Origin: Coprinopsis marcescibilis
Lineage: Eukaryota; Basidiomycota; Agaricomycetes; Agaricales; Psathyrellaceae
DNA length: 64,000 nt
Direction of reading: 5' to 3'
NCBI GenBank assembly: GCA_004369085.1
Contig: ML210151.1
Location: 165,270 to 229,269 of the forward strand
In this document: positions 12,801 through 25,288 of the stretch, piece after piece
Layout of the letters: each line of letters opens with the position of its first letter
Numbering within the stretch: the stretch's first letter is position 1
Notes under the pieces: generated by a model
What the model was told of the DNA's origin: nothing
Seen by the model: the letters and a program-made list of their open reading frames with translations, nothing else
The model's database searches: none
Translations under genes and position numbers: made by a program

Positions 12801-13914
12801 TGAGAGACTACTAAGTCGTTGGGGGGTTTGAGTGAGGTGCAAAGCTTGTCGATTATATCTGTATGCATAGATTAACTTACTCTACTGCGTTCGGGATTTT
12901 CGCAGCAGGGCAACAGGCCGCGGCCCTGCGACAAAGATCTGTCCTGTTGTGATAGGGGACCAAGGTGACTTCAGTCGTGAGCAAGACATAGGATGGATCT
13001 GAACAGGGAACCCATCGCAGTACCACAGAGCACACGAGGGACAGGGGCCGGGTCGTCTCTGTGACAGCAAATGGGTTCCCAAAAGGTCAAATTCCAGCCA
13101 CGACTCGTCCACGAGCAAGAGAAATCGGGCAGCAAATACGTCATCCACTTTCAGAAACAGCCATAATGACGCTGAGACACGGGACATTTGCGACCAGTAC
13201 GGAGCAACGCATAACGCAAGTGGCAGCGAGGTAGAAGACCGGGACTCAATATGATTTAGTTCAAATAACCGGTTTCAAGCAACGCACCTGGAAGGTGTTA
13301 CGCCATTGACTCATTGCTGCTGATTGAATGCACCTGCCACTGGTGAACGGATCGACCGAACCCGGAAGGTAAAGCAGATAGGCGTCGACACGAGTTGGGA
13401 AGTACAGTCCCGAGCGTTTGGGTTTGTGCGAGTGAATGGAGAGTTGCACGAGGTCCTGGAAGCTGGTGGCAAGCCATCGGCAAATACACTGCCCACGAAA
13501 TGTTAATAGTTCAATGATGTTGCCTTGGTTGTCACGGAAGCTTAGTGCCAAAGAGAGAACTAAACTCACGCACTCACGGGTTTCGCGGGTGCCATCCACA
13601 CGGGCAGAGTGAGGTGGTGCCCATATGTTCCGATGTTCTTAACATGTCTCAGCGTGTCCTGGATTAGAGTGCAAATGCTCAAAACTTCACCTAGAGTTTT
13701 TGTTGTTGACATACCATTGGTGTTGAGGAGGGCTGGAGCGCATGTTTTCATTACCCTGTGATGGGCAACTTGGTGAAAGGCACATCTCCCCGGGAGGAGA
13801 ATAATATAATTAAAACATTAATCGACATTCGAAACTAGTTCGACAGACATCCCAGGATACCGATCCAGATATCCTCCAAAGAAAAGTAAAAGCGTAAAGG
13901 GGGTGGTATACTAA
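9856..13914. other. 4-kb gene-poor stretch
   Basis: I find no gene I can support. A 230-codon plus-strand frame (9904-10596) and minus-strand frames at 12882-13187, 13261-13599 and 13566-13751 are open. Their products have biased, repetitive or Cys/Arg-rich composition without family signatures, and joining them by introns gives nothing recognisable. A GAT trinucleotide run is at about 12099-12127. No transposon ends or long repeats are visible. It may be decayed sequence or host non-coding RNAs. Confidence 0.45.
12099..12127. repeat. (ATG/GAT)n microsatellite, slightly interrupted
   Basis: Around nine trinucleotide units with one interruption (a CTG). It is not inside any supported gene. 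Confidence 0.8.
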
Positions 13915-14854
13915 TTACAAAGCCGCAGAGACTGCCAGAGTCACAAGGCCTGCAACAACCGCAACGAAGCCTTGGAATCGAGCATCCACACCTGCCGCAC
14001 CGCTGGTGTTCTTCGACAATGTGTCGCCGAGAGAACCAGCGGCCTTGACTTCGCTGGACATGAATGATTCACCACATTGCTCGGCAACGGCACCGAAAAG
14101 GTCGGTCTGGCGGGCGAGCAACTTGCTGTTGATGACACCGGGGGTATAGGGGATGCTGGACTGGAAGTTGATGTAGTTTCGGAGAACGTTGCGAGTGCAA
14201 ACGGTGCAGAGGGCATCCTTCTCGAGGGATGGGGAGATGCCGATGAATGGAATGTTGTTCGCGCTGAAAGCACCGATGTTAGGGGTAACAGTGTCGCCAT
14301 TCTGAGTGTAGAGGCTCTCTTGAATCTGGTCCGCGGTGGAGGTGGTGACAGGGGCTCCTGACAGGACACACCAATTGCCCTCGTCGTTCTTGGAGCAAAC
14401 GGACTTCTGCATTGGGATCAAGGAGTAGAGGATGTCGTAGATGACGACGACATCTTCGTTGGCGTTGGTAAGAAGTTCATCGGAGCAAGCAGCACCGAAA
14501 GCAGCAATGTGGTTGGTGATAACACTCTCTGGGCAAGCGTTAGGGATCCGGCCGGACTCAGCACAAACGGCATTTAGAGCGCTGGTGATCTGGGCAGGTG
14601 TAACGTTGCTGTTGCTACCTGGCAGGAAGGGATCAAGAGCGGTCGTCAAGGCAGAGGTGCACTGCGCAAGGCTCTGGTCACTGTTCAGGGTGTTCAAGAA
14701 AGTCCTGCATCCCGAGCTAATTCCTGTAGGAATCAACGGGTTGGTCTATAGAAAAAGGGGTAAGTTTCTCGTCAGGGTTCAAAACTTTGTCAACACCGAC
14801 CTGGGCGTAAGCAACCACTACAGCAGCAGAAACGATGGCAATAGACTTGAACAT
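13915..14854 (-). CDS. GPI-anchored secreted protein, Cys-rich
   Basis: Exons are complement(13915..14745, 14801..14854), 294 residues, with one 55-bp intron directly after the signal peptide. Exon 1 encodes exactly that peptide, MFKSIAIVSAAVVVAYAQ. The mature chain has about ten regularly spaced cysteines (SSGCRTFLN, LAQCTSALT, NAVCAESG, NACPES, AACSDEL, WCVLSG, CTVCTRNVL, EQCGESF). The C-terminus is a small-residue region (NTSGAAGVD) followed by a hydrophobic tail (FVAVVAGLVTLAVSAAL), indicating GPI attachment. The layout fits a family of fungal surface proteins of unknown function that is common in basidiomycetes. Compared with the smaller GPI protein at 6564-7305 the cysteine spacing differs, so the two are not obvious paralogues. 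Confidence 0.85.
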
Positions 14855-16814
14855 TTGGTTAGAATTAATGTTTCTGAACGAATGGACGGTGTTTTAGTGT
14901 CTTCGACGACAAAAGGCGAGTAGGACGACAAAGAACGGTCGACTGGAGCGTTGACACGGCGTGGAGGAAGAAGTAGGACTGTGGGAACATTTGGGCATAA
15001 GACAAAGGTTTTCTCCTCTCATCGGACAAATAACCACAAGCACAGAGTTGTCTGCGGGCGATGATGGATGTCCATCATTCTTTCAACCGCCCGACAATGT
15101 AATACGAGTACTTACAACAAACCGTTCAAAAAAATTCACAGCACTCAGGACGATAAATGACTCGACGTTGGGTGCGACGCCCGTCGACAGTGGGTTTTCT
15201 CACTGACCTTCTCCCATATTTCGTGATGATTGCTTACCGGTACTATCCGTCATGGGCCATGAGCTCGTCCACGACAACCCATACGTGATATGACGAGTCT
15301 TTTGCCATCCAGGACGGAAGGTTCGCACACATACGCATGGCTAGCAAGAAAGCTTAGACCATTACACGCTTTTCTTAGCTGTTTAAGTATGTGCTCCGAG
15401 AACGTCGTCGGCAAGTGTACGCGATTCGGAAATTCGAATGTCTTCTTACCACTCGAGTATTAATCTGACCTGGAATTTCCTTTTGATGGTTTCCGAGCCT
15501 TGCAACCCGTTGGGTGGCTGCAATGGTTCTCACACCCTTACCCCGCGGTTCGACTTCATTTCCGCTCTCGCCAATTCAGGGCTCAGCACTTTCAAATGTA
15601 GGCATGTAACCATCGAGATCGATCAAAAAGACCATACCCTCTGCCCTTTTTACGCACTTGGTGGTCACTCGTGCGACCCACCATTGTTTTGTGCGTGGTC
15701 ATCGGTTCTTTCGCTTACTGTTTCCTTGCACTATAATGACAATCAGCGGGAGGACCAACCGATTCAGTTGCTCTCAAGGGTGATGGAGATGGAGCCACAA
15801 CTCGAAGCCACATCTTACCGTACCAAATTGGGTCTGTCAAGCCTCTCGACTTCACCGTTCAACCGCTAACCTGGTTTCGCATTCCCCCTCCCCGAACGCC
15901 ACCCGCGAATATGCGATTCTTTCTCACTCCGCTAGCCCCTTGGTCGTATATGGAACCCATGACATGAATACAGTTACGTCCCCGTCTTGCTCGCCAGCTT
16001 TAACGCACTATCGGTAATTACCGTGTAAATCCAAGCCCCCGCCTCCGAAGCCCATACAAACCCATACGGTCACCAGAGTGATCTACAGACACCCTTGTTC
16101 CCAGCGACGGCCGCGATATCTTCCCAAAATGGAAAGCCTCCAACATTGCGAGGCATCCCACCAAACGTTTACATATTCTCAACCCTTGTATCCGTAATGC
16201 AACCCATATGGCGACCTAGGCTCTCCTGATCCAGTGATTGGAAAATCGATCCCGCCTCCAGGAGGTCGGGGGCACATACGCAGGCAACTATAATGTGTAA
16301 CATCACCGTCCAGACAGGGTCCAGTTGTTTGCTAATTATTTGGCAGGTCCAGCAATAGGTCTACTGCTTAGAAAAATTCGTCCGTATGGAAAGAAACATT
16401 ACGCATCAAATCCTCTTTCATCGTCGTCATAATAAGCTTTCCGCCCGGATATCTTGGTCTTCGTAGCGATGGACACGGGGTCCAGACATTAGGAAATTAA
16501 GCAGCCGTCCTTCGTTATGTGTGTCATAGCAATCCCACCCGTAAACGACAGTTCGAAACATGCGAAGATCAGTTCAGTGCACGCTTCCCAAAGCGTCACC
16601 CTTGCAATTCCCGCATTTCAAAGCGTCGGTAAGCCACAGTTTAATCAATCGTCATAATTCAGGTTTCTCTGTTTCAAGGAGTACTAACTACATGATTGGA
16701 AACGTCGCTACAGTAGTATCTTTATGTTATTATGCTACGAAAAGTATTCTACCAATGGGAGAAACGAGCGACATATCTTCCTGATGCTGTCCGGCGCGCA
16801 ACCCGAGCTACCAT
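14855..16814. other. Intergenic stretch
   Basis: About 2 kb between the 5' end of the GPI-protein gene and the 3' end of an F-box gene. The 14855-15200 part should hold the GPI-protein promoter. A 143-codon plus-strand frame at 15438-15869 has no protein-like features. Nothing else is seen. Confidence 0.5.
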
Positions 16815-18862
16815 TTACGTCCGACTGGCCTTGACCAATGTGAATATTCCCTGCTGTTGCGCGGTACTGCCCCGCCAGCTCCCAACGAGAGAGCCCCCAA
16901 ACCGCAACCGTCCTTGGAATACGGCAATCCCAAGATACTCTTCCGCCCGATTCTTCTATAATGGCGTATTAGTGATCATGGTATAAAAAAGGATCATCAC
17001 GAACGGCACAACTCACAGGTTCCCGTTTAAGGATGACCAAGCCGTCTGCATGGGCACGACCAGTGTAACGATACCCTTGCCAAGCTTGGTCGTGGTCGTT
17101 TGTAGTCTAATTACGACAATACCTCAGTTAGAACTTTACTGCTGCATCGAGAACCGCCTGCCAGACTTACCTCTCCGAACAGAATTGTGTCAACAATGTG
17201 CCTTGAATTTCCCCGAGAATCCTGGGGGTCGGAGCCACCCTCAGAAGTCTCCTCCACACGTTGAAGTTGCTCCGATTCGCCAACAGATTCTGATTCCTCG
17301 AAGTAGTGGTGTTGTTCCAACAGACGTTCAAAGTCATCCTGAGAACGAGCGTGTCAGAATCATTGCATTACGAAGGGGAGGAGCAGATTTGACAAACGGC
17401 GTCCCACTTACATGAGATTCTGAAGACACATGGTATGGAAAGACGGTCATGTCCAATGGATCTTCCGACAGCAACTGTGGGACATCTGAGACTGCGCTGA
17501 AGCAGTGATATGACCTTATTGAAACCTCCATGGGCCGCCTCAGTTCGAAATCGATTCCTTCATCATTAGACTCCAACTGTCAGCAACGCAACAAAGGTTA
17601 GCAAAGTCTGTTCCCAGGTTTATCACATGGCGTTGCGCCACGGAAAGAGAACTCACCAGCCAGCACCCCTTCCACAACCCTGAGAAAGTGTCAGCAGAGC
17701 GGTATGTCCGCGACCCACCAGTCACATTTTCATCCTCGAGTCCGAAAAGACCGTAGAATTCTGGGTCATGGGATCTACACCGTCCTGGAAGTGTGAAGGA
17801 GGTGGACGAGTGCTCGCGAGGGACAGGGTCCGCAAACAACGGGGTTAGCCGATTGTTGAACTCGTGAAGGTCTTCTTGCGTTGGCCCAGTGAGCTGATTG
17901 GCAACTGCAATCGCCCGAGTTTCCGGCAGAGTCGGTGGAGCGAGGATGGGAGTCGCCTCTTTCAATGCACATATGACAGTTATCGCGGGGAAGCAGGGCT
18001 GGAGAACTGACAAATGGAGTGGAGAACCAAAAAGAATCGAAGGCAATTCATTTACTTGGCCCAAGTTGGAAGGTCGGGAAGGGGCGATGGAATCGCGATA
18101 GAAGGTAGCTAGTTCCGAGAACCACACGGTTTGAACATCAACACTCGCCTGTCGGTATTCAAATATCAAAAGATGTCCGTGAGAATGAGGATATACCGAT
18201 ACAGCAAGCCTGTCACGTACCGCTTCTACTGTGAATGGTTTAAGCAGAAAGCAAAGTGAACCCTGGCGTTCAGGGGAGATCTTCGTGATATCTCCTGTAA
18301 AGATTGCAGATGTGAATTCATGCTTGTTTAAAGCGGTGATAGGGCAAGGGCTACCTCGAGATATTGTCAGGGAAAGAAGCCAGATAATAAGGCATTTCAA
18401 CTCCCGCGAGTCATTTTCCCCGTTGTCAGAAAGGTACGTCTCTGCAAGACAGAGCAACTGCTCTGGGAACCTGTCAACGGCGAGCGACACCTCATTGGTA
18501 CCATCGCTCTCTATGACCATTCGCAGGGCGCAGCGCATGTCGCGTAACAAACTTTCGTCGGACCAAGTAGCCATGCGAGATCTGCGCAAAAGGCGCTGTC
18601 GGGCGATGTACTCGTCAGAAAGCGTGGTGCTGGTGGCCGGGCATGAGTCCCAAGTGAACAGGGTTGGCGAGTCAAACTGGCGATCGAAAAGTCGTGCATA
18701 TAGTTGCGGACAAGCCTTCGGGTTGAGTTCGCGATACAGGGTCCTGCTGGTTAACAGGAGACTGGGTAAAGACGAGGGTGGGCCAAAAATGGACCCAGCA
18801 GCTGTGTGGAATGCTACTTGTGTGAGCACATCATAAGGGACGGTTTCCAATAGAGATGACAT
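16815..18862 (-). CDS. Agaricomycete F-box-type protein (copy A)
   Basis: Exons are complement(16815..16955, 17017..17106, 17171..17338, 17412..17576, 17657..18862), 589 residues, introns 61, 64, 73 and 80 bp. The N-terminus has an F-box-like helical start (ETVPYDVLTQVAFHTA, then LPSLLLTSRTLYREL). Such proteins normally link substrates to an SCF ubiquitin ligase through Skp1. A conserved central core, DTFSGLWKGCWL, matches the family's GSFEG.WEG signature. The C-terminal exons (HADGLVILKREP and GGSLVGSWRGS) align with the same parts of copy B at 20882-22821, which confirms the distal exons. The acidic insert SEDPLDMT...EESESVGESE is linker-like. The two copies point away from each other around eEF1B. 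Substrate is unknown. Confidence 0.82.
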
Positions 18863-19779
18863 GAAGAGAACGGATGCTTACTGGGAAGGTAGTGCAGCCC
18901 GTCGTTTGTTTAAATACAAAACCGAAAGGGAAGTGACGAGAGGGTCCAATAGGCCCACAACTAGGATATTGTTTTGATCGCCGCATTTTGCCTGCCTAAA
19001 CAGTAACTTTAGAACGACCTGCCTACTAACCGGACCAAACCAACGGAAAGAGTAGATTGGATCTCACCGATGGTTTTGCTATGAGAGCGCAAAATAGGCA
19101 CTTATCCAATATGGGCCGTTGCCGCTGCGTTCATAACAAGACGGCATCATCATGTATTTTTTTATTGGAGGATGCTTGACGCATGTCCCTGAATCCTGTT
19201 TATCTCCGTGATCTTATGCGAAGAGAGTGATGTCCAGAAATCCTGCGAAATCCGCGCGAATGAATCTGAGATGATCAGAAGGTACGGCGAGGGTTAGGAG
19301 AACAAAGGTCAAGCAGCCTTGTGGCTTAACGACAAGTTCACGACGGGAAGCAATCGGGTTTGAACATGCCGTCATCAGTGAATCCCTTCTCAGGATTTCT
19401 GTTTCGGCATACTCAAGTCAAGTCTCCGTCAGCAATAAGCGGGGATGATCTTTCCCAGACTCGGACTCGGAACGAACTGAAATCTTTCGATCAAAAGCGG
19501 CGGGGTCTACCATTGGGTTAAACTCCGTCGTTCACGTTGATCGGAGGGCAGCTCACCAGTAGCAGGTGTACAACGGTCAACAGTGACAATAGGATTGCCG
19601 CGAGAAGGCGAAGTCAATCGGACATTACAGTATAAGTCAAGATAGCATTACCGCAAATGAACAAACCAGGTTTCTTGTAGAGCCGCTGTTAGGTCGACGC
19701 CGGTCAGCTTGTAATCTTTATCTCGCACATGGTATTCATTGACGTATTTTACATTGAATGATCAGACACGTTCCTTCAT
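18863..19779. other. Intergenic; copy A promoter and eEF1B 3' flank
   Basis: A 917-bp stretch with no supportable gene. It contains the upstream region of F-box copy A on the left and the 3' UTR side of eEF1B on the right. Confidence 0.5.
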
Positions 19780-20653
19780 TTACAACTCTGGAAAGGGAAA
19801 ATCTCAGCATTGTTCCGTTTAGCAAGCACAAACGACAGGACATACTCTGCATAGCGGCGATATCACTGCTCTGGACGTAATCTTCAAACTCGGCAACCTT
19901 CTCCTGCAATTCATCGAGTGACACCTTCTCGTCCTCTGTTGACCATAGTTCAGGGTTTCGGATCTTGAACACAAGTTTATTTTGACTCACCGATAACGAG
20001 GGTGATTTGGAGTTTCTTGATACCGAAGCCAACGGCAACCAATTTGCTGGAACCCCAGAGCAAACCATCCTGCTCAATCGAGCGAACAGACTTTTCCAGT
20101 TCTTCCATGTCGGTTTCGTCATCCCAAGGCTTAACTTCAAGGGTGACAACGGACTGAAAAGGCACGATCAGATCATTATTGGGGAAATTTAAAGCGGCCA
20201 TTCGTACCTTGGCGATGGTCTTGGGCTTATTGGCCTTCTTTGCGTTGTAGGCAGCGATACGCTCATTCTTGAGCTTCTCTGCCTCTGCATCGTCGTCTTC
20301 GTCGTCCGATCCGAACAGATCGATGTCCTCATCCTCCTCCGCAGCAGCCTCGGGGGCAGCAGAGGCGCCTCCAATGAATGCTTCACCTGCGGTGCTGGAT
20401 CCGGGAAGGCTGTCGTGCTCTGAAGCATAAGACTGGATATGCTTATACCATCGGGCTACGTGTGGGTTTGCAGCAGCATCAGGGGCAGCAGAGATGGCCT
20501 TGAAAACGTGGACATCGGCTTGCGATGGCGTGTAACTAATGAAAACCGAAATGCATTAGGTTTGAAACTACCAAATGTAATGTTTGTGACTGACCCCTCA
20601 ACGTATGAACGGGTAGCAAGGTGCTGTTCGAGGTTAGCGAGGTTGGCGGACAT
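19780..20653 (-). CDS. EFB1: Translation elongation factor eEF1B-beta (eEF1Ba)
   Basis: Guanine-nucleotide exchange subunit that reloads eEF1A with GTP during translation elongation. Exons are complement(19780..19787, 19846..19935, 19991..20153, 20208..20535, 20595..20653), 215 residues. The last exon is only 8 nt and supplies the final Lys-Leu and stop, giving the usual ...DIAAMQKL end. The N-terminal part ([34 protein letters not shown]) is the GST-C-like domain. An acidic linker ([17 protein letters not shown]) carries the family's DLFGSD signature. The C-terminal exchange domain contains [20 protein letters not shown] and [20 protein letters not shown]. Length is close to the yeast protein (206). 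Five short exons with near-perfect conservation make this one of the safest calls in the window. Confidence 0.97.
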
Positions 20654-20881
20654 TTTTGAGTGAGTATCGCAAGTGAAAGATAGTAAAGAAACCGGATACA
20701 AGGATTCCAAAAATTTAAGGGCGATCGGGAGAATAGATAAGGATTATCGCCGTCTGGCACGTGCGTCATCTCGGCCATCTCGGATAACCCGGATTTCTGT
20801 CGGGCCGGGATTGCACAGCCTCACAGGAGGAACCCAGGCGCTTCCGGGAATCCCAATGGTCACCAATTAACACCATCTACC
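20654..20881. promoter_or_regulatory. Shared divergent promoter of eEF1B and F-box copy B
   Basis: Only 228 bp separate the two start codons, so both promoters must overlap. A purine-rich stretch on the plus strand just left of 20700 (CT-rich on the eEF1B strand) is typical of strong fungal initiation regions. No TATA box is evident. Confidence 0.6.
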
Positions 20882-22821
20882 ATGGGTTTGGATCGGATAC
20901 CACCAGAAGTCTTGGAGCATATCGCATTTTTTGTCGCAACAGAATCCATTCTTGGCCCACCAGTAGGCTTATTGTCGCTTCTACTGGCAAACCGCAGCAT
21001 CTACAACACTCTTTCGACAACAGCAAATCCACATCTCTACTCCTTGGTGTTTCGTGCCAAATTCGACTCGGGATTGATTCAAAAGCGCTATGGAGACCGA
21101 GCACTTGCACCAGATGTTCTTACAAAGGAACTAAAGCGCCGAATCGTCCTGTTGAAGCGCATTCGTGCGTCCTCAGATGCAGTCGACGCAACCTGTTCAT
21201 GGGACGGGGAGGATACCGACAACCCGGCGGACCAGTTGCTGCTTGAGGCCTATTTAATCATGCTTGAAAACCAGGGCAAGAATGAAAGGCAATTGCGTCA
21301 CTATGCCAAACTTCCTCAGTGGCTCAAAGCCTTCTGGTTTCATGAACGTGGGGCGTCTACTGTCGTACATGGCCTGAAGCACCGAAACTGGCCTCACGAC
21401 GCGCCGCGAACAGCGTTTGCAATGTGGCTCTTTTGGTTCTTCTTAAACACAGGTTAGTTTCTGCAATCAATCGACGATTGTCCTCAAGCGCTCATGAACC
21501 GAGTTTCAGATGAATATCCCAGAGACTACGATGCCATAACTACACCAAGACATTTGTTGCAGATTATAGCCATGGGGGCTCATCATGTGTGTCGCTTCGG
21601 TTACTGCGAACAAGAAACTTGGACTAACTTGGAATCTGCAGTACGAATTGAGCGAAGTGAATTGGAGAGACTACCATGGGACAGATGCCCCTTCCTTTAC
21701 AAAGCACGTCACCTGGTTCTCTCAAAAGTATTCAATGGTCCCGCCAGTGTTGGCCATCCCTGCCATTCTTTCCTTCTTTGCATTTATCAGTGGCCGGAGT
21801 AAGCCACCACTTACGCCTTCAGATCCTACCATACCAACCATTCCTCTTCGCGACGAATGGGGGGCGGAATGGGGACGAACTTTCTCACTCGGAAACCTCA
21901 ATGGGCGGAACAGTATGCAAGATTGCGTGCAACCCGGAAGGTGAATACATTAATCCTATCTAGGCCTCCTTGCAACAGCATTGATTGTTTTCGCGTTTTA
22001 CAGTTTTGAGGGTGTATGGGAAGGTCTCTTCACCGTAACTAGCCTTTTCGTCTCGTAACATTTCATGCCTGATCTCTTTTGCAGTATATGGAATTCAGCA
22101 CGTATGGGAGCATAATTCGGGGTGCGCCGCCGGAAATCCTTCAAAAGAGTATCATAAACCGGCATCAGCAAACCTGGAAACTGAGGGAACACCATTTGAT
22201 AGCCCCGGATTCCTCTCATGTCAACGACGCAGAGAATCTGAGCTCCAGTTCCTCGGAGGTTGACAATTTCGGTTCCAAAATCCTACCGTTATCTGCTGGC
22301 GACCCACTTCGTTCGTATATTCCTGCCGACACTGTGATAGTCGAGAGCCGAGAAGGGCTTATCATCGAAGAGCCTGGACGTGATGCTCCAATGCACTACA
22401 CGAGGGCAGGCCAGAATCACACCGCAGGAGAAGAAGCAAAGGGCTCAGTCATAGATATTATAATTACCGGAGAGGTACGTCGTGGATTGTTCTAGGTGGT
22501 TCTGGGGTTTATGAAGTTACTAGGGTCATTCTGCCTGGGGTCAATTCAATCTGGTTGGACGTGTCCGTCCATGCGACGGCTTCATTAGCCTCTCAAAGGA
22601 ATATGTACGCACGTTTTTTTCGTCCTCTGCGTTCCGGTCCACTGCACTAACCACCTGTTCTCATTTTCCGTCAGGCGGATGGGGAGCGTGGAAAATGGCT
22701 GTACCGTGGTTACCTTGTGGGCAATGCGTATGGGAATATTGCTGGCAGATGGAGAGATACCTTCACATCCTCTCTTCACGCTGGCTATGAAGGTTGTTTT
22801 ACGATGAGCAGACGTCGTTGA
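20882..22821 (+). CDS. Agaricomycete F-box-type protein (copy B)
   Basis: Exons are 20882..21452, 21510..21586, 21642..21940, 22004..22034, 22085..22474, 22524..22604 and 22675..22821, 531 residues. The F-box-like start is DRIPPEVLEHIAFFVATESI, followed by LLSLLLANRSIYNTL. The 31-nt fourth exon completes the family core GSFEGVWEGLFTYMEFSTYG, which is only visible after splicing; skipping it breaks the frame. This is followed by GAPPEILQKS and WKLREHHLI, and distally by GQFNLVGRVRPCDGFISL and NAYGNIAGRWRDT. It is homologous to copy A along the whole length (GPP..L.SLLL.NR, WEG core, CDGF.SL). Likely role: SCF adaptor; substrate unknown. Divergence between the copies is high, so the duplication is old. 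Confidence 0.84.
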
Positions 22822-23322
22822 TCGGTCCCGAGCCTATGGTCTGATACTGCCTCTACTTCCCTTCATTTACTATCTCTAACATTCCTAGTTGATCGCTCTG
22901 AAATATGCCCTTATACAATGTCATGTCGCATCTAGTTCTCAGTGCTTATCTACATGTCAGACATGCTGTTTCTTTGCGACTCGGAATTCGGCTGGACGTG
23001 AATGTGGCAGTGCCATGTATGTTCCCGGTTTGGCGCATTGCGCCACCAATTTGGCCCAACTCCCTTGCAGTGACGTAGGATAATGTCTTCCTGTACATTG
23101 ACCAGCGTGGTCCTTCTCACCGACCACTACACCTGTTTCGTCCCTTGATTCTAAAGTCAACAGCAGCACGAGTTTACGGGTTCACAGCACCTCACAGTAG
23201 TATTCGTACAGCCTTTGGTCTAGACGGTATGTATAAAAGGCGTCTATCTGAAGCTGTTGGAATTAAACGAAACATCAGCAGCCCGTGCGACGCCCACCCG
23301 TTTCCGTTTAATATATCGGAAC
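22822..23322. other. Intergenic stretch
   Basis: About 500 bp between F-box copy B and the coiled-coil gene. No gene is seen. The in-frame upstream ATG at 23257 belongs to the same frame as the next gene and may be in its 5' leader. Confidence 0.5.
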
Positions 23323-25288
23323 ATGTCCGCCCCGCAGATGTCGACCACAGAAGACATCGTGGCTAATGCAGATTACCACACACAACTGCTTTCATCAATC
23401 GCAGATCTGGAGTACGCCAACTCGGCGCTGAAGCAGCACAGTTCTTACCTATCGGACCTCGAGCAACAGTTGTCAGCAAGCGAACAGAAAATAACAGAAC
23501 TGGCAAAGCAGACCAAGAAGGAGCGGAAGGAACATGAGCGGTTGAGAGATTCCACCGCACGTCGGCTCGCCGCCAAGTTGACGGGACAGAAGGGCAAGTT
23601 CGAGGCGAGGGAGGGCAAAGAAGAACGGTTAGTGTCGTCATATGTTCCCAGAACATGTTGATCTCTGGTAATTTGACTTTGACCAACCGTTCGGCATCCA
23701 TCTTTCATCCGTAAATGAGGCTTACATGTAATCCATATGTTCTTATCTTTCAGGGAATATGTCGAAGCGCTTCAGAATGAAATGGTGGAACGGGATCAAA
23801 GCAATATGCTCAATCACCTCTTAGCGGAGGCTCTGACAGCGGTATGGTGTCTTTTGAACCCTGTCCAAGTGATCGCAAGATTAAAGAACAAACAGAAAGA
23901 TGATTTGGAACAGAAGGCCAAGAAATATGAATCGCTCCAGAAAGAACTGCACTCTCTGTACGGCAGGGTGTTTGATGGCCCTTCGGGAGGTATGTCTTTA
24001 CCCTGCCGTCGATGTATTGCCCTAGCCAAAGGGCTAACACTGGGGACATGATGTCTAGCCTACCCGGAAGAAGACAGTTTGGAATATGACGTCCATGAAG
24101 CAGCTAGACGTCATGGAGAAGCTCAGCACACATTGAATATTGAAAGCCAAGCGGCGGAGCTCCTCGCCCGCAGCTGTGTCATTATGGACAGGTGCCAGGC
24201 AAGCGTCCAAGAGGCCTTGTCCTATTCAAGATATGGTAAGTGCAAAGACAAATACAAGTCTATTTTCGCTCTCCACAAGGAAAGGCGGAGCTAACCTTAG
24301 GCTCCGGCATGGTGCCTTTTGATTAGATATGATGGGCGGTGGAAAGTAGGGCAATACCCTTCGTATTGTTTACAGGTCCCTGGAATGGGTAGCTAACTCG
24401 AGCCCTTGTAAAACAGCATGGCCGATTACATGGAACGCAATGCACTGACGAACGCGGAAGCTTGTGCGGCACAAGTAGAGGCTCTGGTGGACCAGGCAAT
24501 TCGCATCTGTCCGACCGTCCAGCGTGTTGGGCGTGTAAATATAGCAACAGGGTGCGTGTTCTACCCCCATCACCTCAAGTATATGCAGCCAGGCCTTACG
24601 ACCCTAAACTTTAGATCCCTGATGTCCGATGTGTTTTTCGACAATTTCTTCACAGATATGGCCTTCAATAGTGAGTCAACTGTTCGAGTTCTAGGCTAAT
24701 CAATCTGACGAACGGTCATAGAGAAAATCCAGAACTCGGCAGCGCAGGTCCTTCTCGCGAATAACAGGGTGAGGTGTCATGGTGTAACTATAATTGATAG
24801 CTTGACTGATTTGGGGTGCAAATGTCATGCAGCTCAGGGTCGAAAGGGACTCGGCAGTGAGGAGGGCGGATGCAGCAGGTAGCGCCTTGGTAGACATTGC
24901 CAAGGATCTAGAACATAAACGCAGAGAGCTGTTTAATCTGCGGCGAGCGATTTTCGAGAGTGTAGCCGCACAGGTTCCCAAGCCTCCCAGCTATGAAACC
25001 ACTGTCCAGAATCCGCCACCGACTTTACCAACATCGCCTCCGCCCCCCTTTCCTTCGCCATCCATTTCTCCAAATATATCGACGACTAATTCGCAGAACC
25101 GGATTATTGAGGCTCAGTCCGACGTCGGTATTCCTGAGAACGATGGCGCATCTAGCCCACAATCATGGGGGTCTCGTAAGCTCATATATCTCCCAGTTTC
25201 GTCTTGCCACTGACTGCTACTTGTCATAGGAAATCCTTATGCAGCAGCTCTAGCCGCGCGTACTCGCTCCATGTCACAATCTCCTTAG
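23323..25288 (+). CDS. Coiled-coil protein of unknown function
   Basis: Exons are 23323..23627, 23754..23989, 24059..24235, 24327..24345, 24417..24551, 24615..24670, 24722..24768, 24833..25175 and 25230..25288, 458 residues. All nine phases agree, including a 19-nt exon. The first 190 residues are heptad-like coiled coil (HTQLLSSIADLEYANSALKQ, then YLSDLEQQLSASEQKITELA). A middle helical part includes NFFTDMAFN. A second coil follows (RVERDSAVRRADAAGSALVD, then RRELFNLRRAIFESVA). A Pro-rich tail (PPSYETTVQNPPPTLP) precedes the short last exon ending RTRSMSQSP. I do not recognise the family; the structure suggests a scaffold or cytoskeleton-associated protein. The start MSAPQMSTTED was chosen over the ATG at 23257 because the extra 22 residues are not protein-like. 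Confidence 0.75.

Noticed and set aside
12882..13751. Multi-exon minus-strand gene assembled from three open frames
   Set aside because: Putative junctions exist, but the joined product shows no family features and the phases can be met in several incompatible ways.
15438..15869. 143-codon plus-strand frame
   Set aside because: No protein-like signature; likely chance in a GC-balanced intergenic region.
21800..21940. Apparent frameshift in F-box copy B (another frame reads WAEQYARLRATRK)
   Set aside because: Only the original frame joins to the conserved SFEGVWEG exon in phase, so the alternative is a chance open stretch.
23850..23880. Very short intron in the coiled-coil gene (GTATGG...CAAG)
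   Set aside because: Only 28 bp, below the size of any other intron here, and the frame is open without removing it.
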